NCBI GenBank assembly: GCA_910588145.1
Contig: CAJUPO010000001.1
Coordinates: forward strand, 124,001 to 188,000
Reading direction: 5' to 3'
DNA length: 64,000 bases
Source of the DNA: an uncultured Oscillospiraceae bacterium
Lineage (GTDB): Bacteria; Bacillota; Clostridia; Oscillospirales; Ruminococcaceae
Below the pieces are notes generated by a model. The model saw only the letters and a program-made list of their open reading frames with translations. It did no database searches and was not told where the DNA came from. Within the stretch, counting starts at the first letter, position 1. Each line of letters starts with the position of its first letter. This document shows positions 43,694-51,341 of the stretch, piece after piece. Position numbers and translations under genes: made by a program.

Positions 43694-44579
43694 TATAACA
43701 TTCTTTGCAGTATTATTGGCAGCCGCAGCGCTGGTATCCCATTTTACCGGCGTTTTTACTTTAAGCGATCTTAAGGAAGTAATCGGAGTAAGTACATCTA
43801 ATATTGCAGAGGGTGAGGTTCAGGTGCATTACATAGATGTGGGTCAGGGGGACAGCGAATTAATACTGTCAAACGGACATGCAGTTTTAATTGATACGGG
43901 CGAAAAGGAAGAGGGAGAAAAGGTGTTCAGTTATTTGAAACAGGAAGGCGTAAAAACTCTCGATTGCCTTATACTTACTCACCCGCACTCAGACCATATG
44001 GGAGCCGCTTCATATATTGTTGATAATGTTGACATAAAGAAAGTGGTTATTCCTAAGCTTCCGGACGATAAGGTTCCTGCAACAAAAGTATATGAAAACT
44101 TTCTTAAAAGTGTAAAAAATAAGAATTTGAAGCTTACTGCCGCAGAGCCGGGACTTAAAATAGATATAGGTGAAGCGGAGCTGGAAATAATTTCTCCTGT
44201 TTCAGATGATTATAAAAATCTCAATGATTTTTCTGCGGCGGCGATCCTCAGGCATGGAGGAAATAAATTCATTTTTACCGGGGATAATGAAAAAAACGCT
44301 GAAAAGGATATTTTAGAGGCCGGTTACCTTGAAAGAGCTGATGTACTTAAGGTAGGACATCATGGAAGTAAATCTTCAAGCTGTAAGGAATTTCTTGAAG
44401 CAGTAAAACCTGAATATGCAGTTATTTCATGCGGTGAGGGCAATAAATACGGACATCCTGATGAAGAAGCCGTAAAGCGAATAAAAAAATATACAGATAA
44501 AATTTACCGTACGGATATAGACGGAACAGTCATTATGATTTCTACAAAAGACGGCATTAAGCCTGAAACTGAAAATTAA
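43659..44579 (+). CDS. ComEC-like MBL-fold hydrolase, membrane anchored
   Basis: The 306-residue protein has a basic N-terminus, one membrane anchor (about 15-37) and a metallo-beta-lactamase domain with THPHSDHMGA, TGDNE and GHHGSKSS. These are the metal ligands of the ComEC/Rec2 C-terminal domain, here as a stand-alone extracytoplasmic enzyme, perhaps a nuclease or phosphodiesterase. The start could be 43650 or 43659; both overlap the ygiQ end by 35-44 bases. It is followed after 9 bases by a DUF3006 gene, a usual partner. Confidence 0.88.
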   Translation: MPKRKKAKGKGNITFFAVLLAAAALVSHFTGVFTLSDLKEVIGVSTSNIAEGEVQVHYIDVGQGDSELILSNGHAVLIDTGEKEEGEKVFSYLKQEGVKTLDCLILTHPHSDHMGAASYIVDNVDIKKVVIPKLPDDKVPATKVYENFLKSVKNKNLKLTAAEPGLKIDIGEAELEIISPVSDDYKNLNDFSAAAILRHGGNKFIFTGDNEKNAEKDILEAGYLERADVLKVGHHGSKSSSCKEFLEAVKPEYAVISCGEGNKYGHPDEEAVKRIKKYTDKIYRTDIDGTVIMISTKDGIKPETEN

Positions 44580-44588
44580 GGAGAAAAT

Positions 44589-44795
44589 ATGCTTATAATA
44601 GATCGTTTTGAGGGAAAGTTTGCTGTAATAGAGGACGGAGATTCTCATTTTGAAATTGAAAGAAGTCTTCTTCCCGATAATGCCTGCGAAGGAGATGTTC
44701 TTGTGAAAAATAACGAACATTACGAAATTGATAAAAAAGCTGCTGAAGAAAGAAGAAAAAAAATTATAGATCTTCAGAAAAATTTATGGAGCTGA
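44589..44795 (+). CDS. DUF3006-domain small protein
   Basis: The 68-residue protein reads MLIIDRFEGKFAVIEDGD, a DUF3006 pattern with small beta-barrel character, and ends in a charged helix. DUF3006 genes commonly sit next to ComEC-like MBL hydrolases. Function is unknown. AAGGAG precedes the ATG. Confidence 0.85.
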   Translation: MLIIDRFEGKFAVIEDGDSHFEIERSLLPDNACEGDVLVKNNEHYEIDKKAAEERRKKIIDLQKNLWS

Positions 44796-44798
44796 GAT

Positions 44799-46019
44799 AT
44801 GAACTCTGATATAATTATAATAGGCGGAGGAGCAGCCGGAGCAATGGCAGGCGTCTATGCTTCACGTTACGGCAGCAGTGTAATAATTTTTGAACCAAAT
44901 GGAAAAATAGGAAAAAAGCTTGCTATTACCGGAAAGGGTCGGTGCAATGTTACAAATAACTGTTCTGATGATGAGCTTATGCGGAATATTCCTGTTAATT
45001 CAAGATTTCTTTACAGCGCTTTTTCTCAGTATTCAGTTTGCGATACTATGAATTTTTTTGAAGAAGCAGGAGTACCCCTTAAAACAGAAAGAGGAAACAG
45101 GGTTTTTCCAGTCAGCGATAAGGCGTCTGATATTGTATCAGCTATTGACAGTGAGCTTAGAAAAAACAGCGTGAAGATACTGAAAAAGAGGGTTACAGAC
45201 CTAATAATTGATAACGGAGTATGCGTTGGGGTAAAAGCAGAGGGAAAAGATTATTATTCCCGTTCAGTACTCATTGCCACCGGCGGCAAGTCTTATCCCG
45301 GAACAGGCTCAACAGGGGACGGATACGCTCTTGCAGTGCAGGCAGGTCATAGTATTACAGAAATAAAGCCGTCACTTGTACCTTTGGTCTGCAATGAAAA
45401 GTACTGCCGTGATATGATGGGATTATCACTTAAGAATGTAACTCTTAACTTATTTGACCGCAGTAAGCTTATTTATCATGAGCTTGGAGAGATGCTTTTT
45501 ACTCATTTTGGAATATCAGGACCGCTGGTTCTTAGCGCAAGCTCGCATATTTCTGAAATGGAGCAGAACAGATATAAAATTCAGATTGATTTAAAGCCCG
45601 GACTAAGCTTAGAACAGCTTGACGCAAGGATACAAAGAGACTTTAAAGAAAATCAAAACCGAATTTTCGGAAATTCATTAGGAAAATTGCTGCCCGCAAA
45701 GCTTGTTCCGGTTATGGTTAAGCTTTCCGGTATTCCGGGTGAAACTAAGGTAAATTCTGTTACCCGTGAGCAGCGTATTAATCTGGGAATGATAATGAAA
45801 AATTTTCCGCTTACTGTAAAGGGATTCAGACCGGTGGAAGAGGCTATAATAACTAGCGGAGGGGTAAATGTCAGGGAGATTAATCCTAAAACAATGGAGT
45901 CTAAGCTTGTCAGCGGATTGTTTTTTGCCGGAGAAGTTCTGGATGTTGACGGATATACCGGAGGATTTAATCTTCAGATCGCCTTTTCGACTGCATATAG
46001 TGCAGCTCTGAATATGTAA
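44799..46019 (+). CDS. HI0933/BaiN-type NAD(P)/FAD-dependent oxidoreductase
   Basis: The 406-residue flavoprotein has the dinucleotide-binding motif IIGGGAAGAMAG at the N-terminus, the family motif KKLAITGKGRCNVTN, and the closing FAD-contact region FFAGEVLDVDGYTGGFNLQ. BaiN-like enzymes reduce double bonds in bile-acid intermediates, but most members of this family have no known substrate, so that role is not inferred. It follows the DUF3006 gene after 3 bases. Confidence 0.92.
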   Translation: MNSDIIIIGGGAAGAMAGVYASRYGSSVIIFEPNGKIGKKLAITGKGRCNVTNNCSDDELMRNIPVNSRFLYSAFSQYSVCDTMNFFEEAGVPLKTERGNRVFPVSDKASDIVSAIDSELRKNSVKILKKRVTDLIIDNGVCVGVKAEGKDYYSRSVLIATGGKSYPGTGSTGDGYALAVQAGHSITEIKPSLVPLVCNEKYCRDMMGLSLKNVTLNLFDRSKLIYHELGEMLFTHFGISGPLVLSASSHISEMEQNRYKIQIDLKPGLSLEQLDARIQRDFKENQNRIFGNSLGKLLPAKLVPVMVKLSGIPGETKVNSVTREQRINLGMIMKNFPLTVKGFRPVEEAIITSGGVNVREINPKTMESKLVSGLFFAGEVLDVDGYTGGFNLQIAFSTAYSAALNM

Positions 46020-46041
46020 AAAATCAGAAAGGATTTATTTT

Positions 46042-46704
46042 ATGAGTATTAATATTGCTATTGACGGACCAGCTGGTGCTGGAAAAAGCTCTATTGCAAA
46101 GGCGGCGTCTGCAAAACTCGGATATATTTATGTTGATACCGGAGCTCTGTACAGAAGTATCGCTCTTTATGCTATGAACAAAAATCTTGATAATGAAAAT
46201 CTTATAGGAAAACTGACCGATATTGAACTGAAACTGGAATTTATAGAAGGAAGTCAGCACGTTATTCTTTGCGGAGAAGACGTTTCGGAAAAAATAAGAA
46301 CGCCTGAGGTATCCATGGAAGCGTCACGTATTTCAGCAATTCCGGAAGTAAGAAGTTTTTTGCTCGATCTTCAGAAAAAGATAGCAAGAGAAAATAATAT
46401 TATTATGGACGGAAGAGATATAGGAACTGTAATACTTCCTAATGCTGATTTGAAAATATTTCTGACTGCCTCTCCTGAAGAAAGGGCTCAGCGAAGATAT
46501 AAGGAACTGAAGCAGGCTGGAAATGATACTGTAACTTATGAGGGGATTCTTGAAGATATAAAGCAGCGTGATTATAATGATATGCATCGTGAAACAGCTC
46601 CGCTGAAAAAAGCTGATGACGCTGTAATTCTTGACACTACGGGCATGACTGTGGAAGAATCCGTTAACAGTCTTTTGGATATGGTGAAAAATCTGGGGGA
46701 ATAA
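46042..46704 (+). CDS. cmk: Cytidylate kinase
   Basis: The 220-residue enzyme phosphorylates CMP/dCMP. P-loop GPAGAGKSS is at about 9-17; DTGALYRSIAL and MDGRDIGTVILPNADLKIFL are family motifs. It opens the conserved cmk-plsC-ispH-rpsA block (2 to 3-base gaps). Confidence 0.96.
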   Translation: MSINIAIDGPAGAGKSSIAKAASAKLGYIYVDTGALYRSIALYAMNKNLDNENLIGKLTDIELKLEFIEGSQHVILCGEDVSEKIRTPEVSMEASRISAIPEVRSFLLDLQKKIARENNIIMDGRDIGTVILPNADLKIFLTASPEERAQRRYKELKQAGNDTVTYEGILEDIKQRDYNDMHRETAPLKKADDAVILDTTGMTVEESVNSLLDMVKNLGE

Positions 46705-46706
46705 AA

Positions 46707-47315
46707 ATGTCTGTTTTATATAAGGGAATCTATAAATTTATAAAGGGCATATACTACTTGATCTATAATATAAAGGTAGAGGGAAAAGAAAATATTCCGG
46801 AAGGTAACTTCATTATTGCTTCGAATCATATGAGTTTTGCTGATCCGCCGGTACTTGCTGTTACAGCAGGTACTTCAAGGTATTCCTTTGTAGCAAAGAA
46901 AAGTCTTTTTCGCTTTCCGCCCTTTGCTTGGCTTATAAGAAAGCTTGGAGCATTTCCTGTTGAAAAAGGCGATATAAGCGTTGTAGACAGGGCAGTGGGA
47001 AATTTGAAAGAGGGAAAACGCCTTGTAATTTTTCCAGAGGGTACAAGACATAAGGACGGCAAGGTTGGAAAGGCTAAGACCGGAGTAGTTCTTATAGCAG
47101 CCCGTTCAGGTGTGCCTGTTGTGCCGGTTGGGCTTGTTTATAATCAAAAACTTAAATTCCGGAGTAAAATTTTAGTGAAGTATGGCAAACCGATTATGCC
47201 GGAAGAAATAAGCGTCAGTGAAAAGCCTCTTGCAAGTGAGTTAAAGAATGCAAAAGAACGTATTATGGGCGAAATAAAATATCTTGTTGAAGGAGAAAAT
47301 CATGGCGGAAATTAA
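46707..47315 (+). CDS. plsC: 1-acyl-sn-glycerol-3-phosphate acyltransferase
   Basis: The 202-residue enzyme acylates lysophosphatidic acid at the membrane. It has the catalytic NHMSFAD (HxxxxD, about 37-43) and the substrate motif FPEGTR (about 110-115). The 3' end overlaps the start of ispH-rpsA by 14 bases. Confidence 0.93.
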   Translation: MSVLYKGIYKFIKGIYYLIYNIKVEGKENIPEGNFIIASNHMSFADPPVLAVTAGTSRYSFVAKKSLFRFPPFAWLIRKLGAFPVEKGDISVVDRAVGNLKEGKRLVIFPEGTRHKDGKVGKAKTGVVLIAARSGVPVVPVGLVYNQKLKFRSKILVKYGKPIMPEEISVSEKPLASELKNAKERIMGEIKYLVEGENHGGN

Positions 47316-49251
47316 GGCTGCACAATCGGCAGGCTTCTGCTTTGGAGTAGACAGAGCAGTTAAGCTTGTCTATGAGGAGCTCGAAAAAAACAGCGGAAAG
47401 GTTGCAACACTGGGTCCTATAATACATAACAAAGATGTAGTGGACGATCTGAAAAATAAGGGAGTAAGAATTGTTGATGACCTGGTCTGTCTTGAAAAAG
47501 GAGAAAAAGCTGTTATCCGTTCTCACGGAGTGGGAAGGGACGTATACGAGTATCTTGAAAGCAATGGTATTCCTTATATCGACGCTACCTGTCCTTTTGT
47601 TTCGAGAATCCATAAAATTGTAAGGGAATATGCTGAAAAAGGATATTATATTTTAATTGCTGGTGACAGAAATCACCCCGAGGTTCAGGGAATTGTAGGT
47701 CATTGCGGTGAAAAAAACTGTTTTGTTTTCAAAGATGATACAGAATTAAGAGACTTTTTTAGTAAAAATTATACGAAATTAGAAAAAAAGCTTGCAATTG
47801 CAGCTCAAACAACGTATAATATATTAGTATGGGGAGAGTGTTTGAAGGTTATCCCTGAGGATAAAGAAAATATTCTTGTTTTTGAAACTATATGCAGCGC
47901 TACTTCAAAAAGGCAGTCCGATGCGGCTAAGCTTTCAAGGGAAGTTGATGCAATGGTTATTGTGGGCGGAAAAAATAGTTCTAACACCAAAAAGCTGTTT
48001 AATGTGTGTTCGGAAAATTGTCCGTCATATCATATCGAAAATGCGGACGAGCTTTATTCACTGAACCTGAAAAATGCTGATAAAATAGGCATTACTGCCG
48101 GAGCTTCGACACCGGCTTATATAATTAAGGAGGTACAAAATACCATGGCAGAGATTTTGGAAGAAGATATTAATTTTGAGGAGGCGCTTGAGCAGTCTTT
48201 CAAAAAAGTACATACAGGAGAGCGTGTAAAGGCATATGTTGCAGCACTTAACAATAGTGAAGCTATCGTTGATATCGGCACAAAGCATACCGGTTATGTT
48301 CCGCTTGATGAGCTGACTGACGATCCGGGCAAAAAGCCTTCAGATGTGCTTAGCGTAGGCGATGAGGTTGAACTTATTGTTACTAAGATCAACGATCAGG
48401 AAGGCATTGTTATGCTTTCTAAGAAAAAGGTTGACGAGCTTGTAGGTTTTGACAATATTGTTAAGGCTAAGGATGAGGACAAGGTCCTTGAAGGTATTGT
48501 TCAGAATGTTGTTAAGGGCGGTATCCTTGTGTCTGTTGACGGAGTTAAGGTTTTTGTTCCGGCATCTCAGACAGGCGTTGGCAGAGATAAGAGCCTTGAA
48601 GTTCTTCTCAAGCAGAAGGTTGAGCTTAAGGTTATTGAAACAAATGAATCACGCAGAAGAGCCGTAGGCTCTATTAAGGCTGTTTCTAAGGCTCAGAAGG
48701 AAGCTGCAAAGGCTAAGTTCTGGGAAACTGCTGAAGTGGACAAGGTTTACAAGGGCGAAGTTAAGTCTATCACAAGCTACGGCGTATTTGTTGATCTTGG
48801 CGGTATTGACGGAATGGTTCATATTTCCGAGCTTTCATGGAGCAGAATCAAGCACCCAAGTCAGGTTGTTAAAACAGGCGATATTCTTGAAGTATATATC
48901 AAGGAACTCGATCAGGAAGCAGGAAGAATTTCTCTTGGCTATAAAAAGTCTGAAGATAATCCTTGGGAGAAGTTTAAGAATACATACAACGTCGGCGATG
49001 TAGTTAAGGCAACTGTTGTTTCTATTACACCTTTCGGCGCTTTTGCACAGATTATTGAAGGCGTTGACGGTCTGATTCATATTTCTCAGATTGCGGACAA
49101 GAGAGTTGATAATGTAAACGATATTCTTTCCGTTGGTCAGGAAGTTGATGTTAAGATCACTGAAATTGACATTGAGAATAAGAGAATCAGCATTTCTATC
49201 CGTGCTCTTCTTGAAAATTCAGAAGAAGCTGAGGATGAGGCTGAAGATTAA
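47302..49251 (+). CDS. Fusion of IspH (HMBPP reductase) and ribosomal protein S1
   Basis: The 649-residue fusion starts with IspH (1-281), the last step of the MEP isoprenoid pathway. Iron-sulfur ligands are Cys13, Cys97 and Cys198; His42, His75, His125 and Glu127 line the active site. From residue 282 follows S1 with four OB-fold motifs (about 305-378, 393-465, 482-552, 567-637) that bind mRNA. Start ATG 47302 has GAAGGAG before it. This fusion is known in Clostridia. A strong internal start at 48145 would release S1 alone. Confidence 0.95.
   Translation: MAEIKAAQSAGFCFGVDRAVKLVYEELEKNSGKVATLGPIIHNKDVVDDLKNKGVRIVDDLVCLEKGEKAVIRSHGVGRDVYEYLESNGIPYIDATCPFVSRIHKIVREYAEKGYYILIAGDRNHPEVQGIVGHCGEKNCFVFKDDTELRDFFSKNYTKLEKKLAIAAQTTYNILVWGECLKVIPEDKENILVFETICSATSKRQSDAAKLSREVDAMVIVGGKNSSNTKKLFNVCSENCPSYHIENADELYSLNLKNADKIGITAGASTPAYIIKEVQNTMAEILEEDINFEEALEQSFKKVHTGERVKAYVAALNNSEAIVDIGTKHTGYVPLDELTDDPGKKPSDVLSVGDEVELIVTKINDQEGIVMLSKKKVDELVGFDNIVKAKDEDKVLEGIVQNVVKGGILVSVDGVKVFVPASQTGVGRDKSLEVLLKQKVELKVIETNESRRRAVGSIKAVSKAQKEAAKAKFWETAEVDKVYKGEVKSITSYGVFVDLGGIDGMVHISELSWSRIKHPSQVVKTGDILEVYIKELDQEAGRISLGYKKSEDNPWEKFKNTYNVGDVVKATVVSITPFGAFAQIIEGVDGLIHISQIADKRVDNVNDILSVGQEVDVKITEIDIENKRISISIRALLENSEEAEDEAED
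48127..48147 (+). promoter_or_regulatory. Internal ribosome binding site and start codon for free S1
   Basis: AAGGAGG (48127-48133) is followed 11 bases later by ATG 48145, in the fusion's own frame. The ATG is codon 282, exactly between the end of IspH and the first S1 domain. Initiation here would give a 368-residue S1 protein ending at 49251. Confidence 0.65.
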
Positions 49252-49276
49252 TTAATATTCATGTTAAAAAATAATC

Positions 49277-49304
49277 GGGGCGGCTTAGTGCCGTCCCTTA
49301 TTTT
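49277..49304 (+). terminator. Terminator after ispH-rpsA
   Basis: An 8-pair GC-rich stem GGGGCGGC / GCCGTCCC (one G-T pair) with loop TTAGT, followed by TTATTTT. Confidence 0.75.
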
Positions 49305-49316
49305 GAGGAGTAGATT

Positions 49317-50111
49317 GTGTTGAACAGAAAAATTGTTTTTACTATTCTTCTGTCATTGCTTACTCTGACCTCATGCGGAAAAAAACATAATAATACAATG
49401 GAAGTAACTGCTGAAACTGCAATAAAACAGATAACCGAAAATGTTAAAGAAACAGAATCTGTAAAAGAGTCGGCAGAATCTACTGAAAATGTAACTGAGG
49501 CGACAGAAGAAACGGAAGAATCAGAGGAACAAAACGAACATCAAGAAAATGATTTTGCAGAAAATGTGTGTATTGTAGGCGATTCTATTGCGCTGGGTTA
49601 TGGAGCATATCAGCGTGTACCGTCTAATCATGTTTTTGCTAAGCTTAATGTTGCTCCTTCATCTGTCAGGGATTATACTTTTGATTATGGTGACGGAGAG
49701 TATAATGCTCTTGCAATATTAAATACAGAACAGCCTGATAATATTATGCTCTCAATGGGCGTCAATGATATAACTACATATTCAGGTGAGGTTTTTGCAG
49801 AAAAGTATCTTGATTATATTAGAGATGTAAGATCATACTGTCCCAATGCAAAGATTTATATAATGGGTCTTACACCCGTTATGAGTACCTGCGGATATAC
49901 TGATAATAAATCTATCAATGGATACAATAAGGCTCTTAAAAAAGCGGTTGAAGCTGAAAACAGCGATCATATCACTTTTGTGGATGTTCCTCAGGAGCTT
50001 TATGATGCTAACGGATTTTTAAAGTCAGATTATTCAAGCGGTGACGGAATGCATTTAACCGGAGCAGCTTATGATGTTCAGCTTGAAAATATATTATCAT
50101 ATTTAAATTAA
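49317..50111 (+). CDS. SGNH/GDSL-hydrolase lipoprotein
   Basis: The 264-residue protein has a lipoprotein signal with lipobox LTSC (Cys20), a low-complexity Glu/Thr-rich spacer (about 25-80) and an SGNH hydrolase domain. Block I is VGDSIALGYG with the nucleophile Ser, then SMGVNDI and the closing GDGMHLT with Asp/His. It is probably an extracytoplasmic esterase or acyl-carbohydrate deacetylase; the substrate is unknown. It starts at GTG 49317 with GAGGAG 6 bases before. Confidence 0.88.
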   Translation: MLNRKIVFTILLSLLTLTSCGKKHNNTMEVTAETAIKQITENVKETESVKESAESTENVTEATEETEESEEQNEHQENDFAENVCIVGDSIALGYGAYQRVPSNHVFAKLNVAPSSVRDYTFDYGDGEYNALAILNTEQPDNIMLSMGVNDITTYSGEVFAEKYLDYIRDVRSYCPNAKIYIMGLTPVMSTCGYTDNKSINGYNKALKKAVEAENSDHITFVDVPQELYDANGFLKSDYSSGDGMHLTGAAYDVQLENILSYLN

Positions 50112-50115
50112 ATAT

Positions 50116-50158
50116 AACAAAATAAGGCTGACATTAAAATTGTCAGCCTTATTTTGTT
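50116..50158. terminator. Bidirectional terminator between convergent genes
   Basis: An 18-pair perfect stem (50116-50133 with 50141-50158) around a 7-base loop, rich in A on one side and T on the other, between the SGNH gene and the minus-strand secreted protein. Confidence 0.93.
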
Positions 50159-50162
50159 ATTA

Positions 50163-51149
50163 TCAATTCAATTGAAAATCATCTGTTAAAGCTTGTGAAT
50201 AGCTTTTTACAGAGCTTGCATTGTCTTCAAACTTGATGTTCTCAGTATACATATAGTCGCTGATTTCTCCGTTTGAATCATAACCTACATATTTTAACAA
50301 TACTCCTGTATCGGTATCAACAACAAATTCAAAAGATGAAACATTAATCTTATTACCGTATTCTTTTGTTGTTGTTCCTAAAATGTGATAGCCCTTATTG
50401 CCGTCGATTTCTTCAATTCCGTCAATATTCCAAAGTTCCTGATCTGCTAAAAATCCGAATGCCATTTCCTGAGGGAAAATGCATATACTTGCTTCCGGAA
50501 CATTTGTAGGGTTGGTTCGGTAATTATAACAGGGTTCGCCGTCTTCAGCTATTGTAATTCTTTCATTATCCGGAATCTCACAAACGCAATCCAATGATAT
50601 TGAATCACCGACTTTTGTTGTATAAGATTTTTCTATTAGATTCATGCTTACTGATTCGTCTGCATTGCAATATTTTTCTTCATCATAAACAAGGTTCTTA
50701 ACTTTTTCCGCTTCAGATGAACTGCTGTCTATGCTATAATTTGAAATGTTATCGGCATATATTTGTGAAAAATGAGAATATGCTGTGGTTTCAGAAAGTA
50801 CACTTTGAAACTGCACTGAATTAACAAGATTTATATCTCCAGTAGGGAAGTATATAGTACCAGAAACTTTATCGTAGTAGTCAATGCTGTTGAGCATCAT
50901 ATGATATATATCATTTTTATCAGCTTTATCATATGCTGCAGCTTTTTTTAAAGTTCTTGATGGAATCGGTTCTGCTAAAGTATTCCTTATAATACTGTCA
51001 GTTTCATCCGACTCCTGTTTTTCTATCGCTATGCCTGAAACAGTATCAGTATTTTGGAAATCAGAAGTTTTAGCATATGAAATTATTCCTGTAGTTGTCA
51101 GACAGGCAGCTGATAATAAAGCGGCTGTTAATATAACTTTATTTTTCAT
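50163..51149 (-). CDS. Secreted protein of unknown function
   Basis: The 328-residue protein has a Sec signal peptide (about 1-28, with a SYA-like cleavage site) and no further membrane segment. The C-terminal third (FEFVVDTDTGVLLKYVGYDS) resembles the beta-strand repeats of sigma-factor regulators of the MucB/RseB or LolA fold, where lipoprotein-like sheets are built from 'D.ETG.ll' strands. That likeness is weak. ATG 51149 has AGGAG before it. It lies between two terminators, hence its own transcript. Confidence 0.65.
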   Translation of the reverse strand: MKNKVILTAALLSAACLTTTGIISYAKTSDFQNTDTVSGIAIEKQESDETDSIIRNTLAEPIPSRTLKKAAAYDKADKNDIYHMMLNSIDYYDKVSGTIYFPTGDINLVNSVQFQSVLSETTAYSHFSQIYADNISNYSIDSSSSEAEKVKNLVYDEEKYCNADESVSMNLIEKSYTTKVGDSISLDCVCEIPDNERITIAEDGEPCYNYRTNPTNVPEASICIFPQEMAFGFLADQELWNIDGIEEIDGNKGYHILGTTTKEYGNKINVSSFEFVVDTDTGVLLKYVGYDSNGEISDYMYTENIKFEDNASSVKSYSQALTDDFQLN

Positions 51150-51274
51150 AACACTTCTCCTTTTTAAGTTTTTTTTCCTCTGCAAAATTTGTTATATAAC
51201 TAAATAATATCACAATAAATTAAAATTTTCCATAAATTAATATGAATAATATATTAAGTAATTGTTAACAAAAC

Positions 51275-51320
51275 ACCGCTGTAAGCATATTACAAATTGA
51301 TATGCTTGCAGCGGTTTGTT
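51275..51320. terminator. Terminator at the end of the MMPL/heptad operon
   Basis: ACCGCTGTAAGCATAT and its complement (51300-51315) form a 16-pair stem over a 9-base loop, T-rich on the minus-strand exit. It is in the gap between the heptad-repeat gene and the secreted-protein gene. Confidence 0.8.
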
Positions 51321-51341
51321 ATTTATTTAAAACTAAGGATA

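Noticed and set aside
44799..46019. Bile-acid reductase (BaiN) as a specific function for the flavoprotein
   Set aside because: The family is broad and the neighbours (DUF3006, cmk) give no link to bile-acid metabolism.
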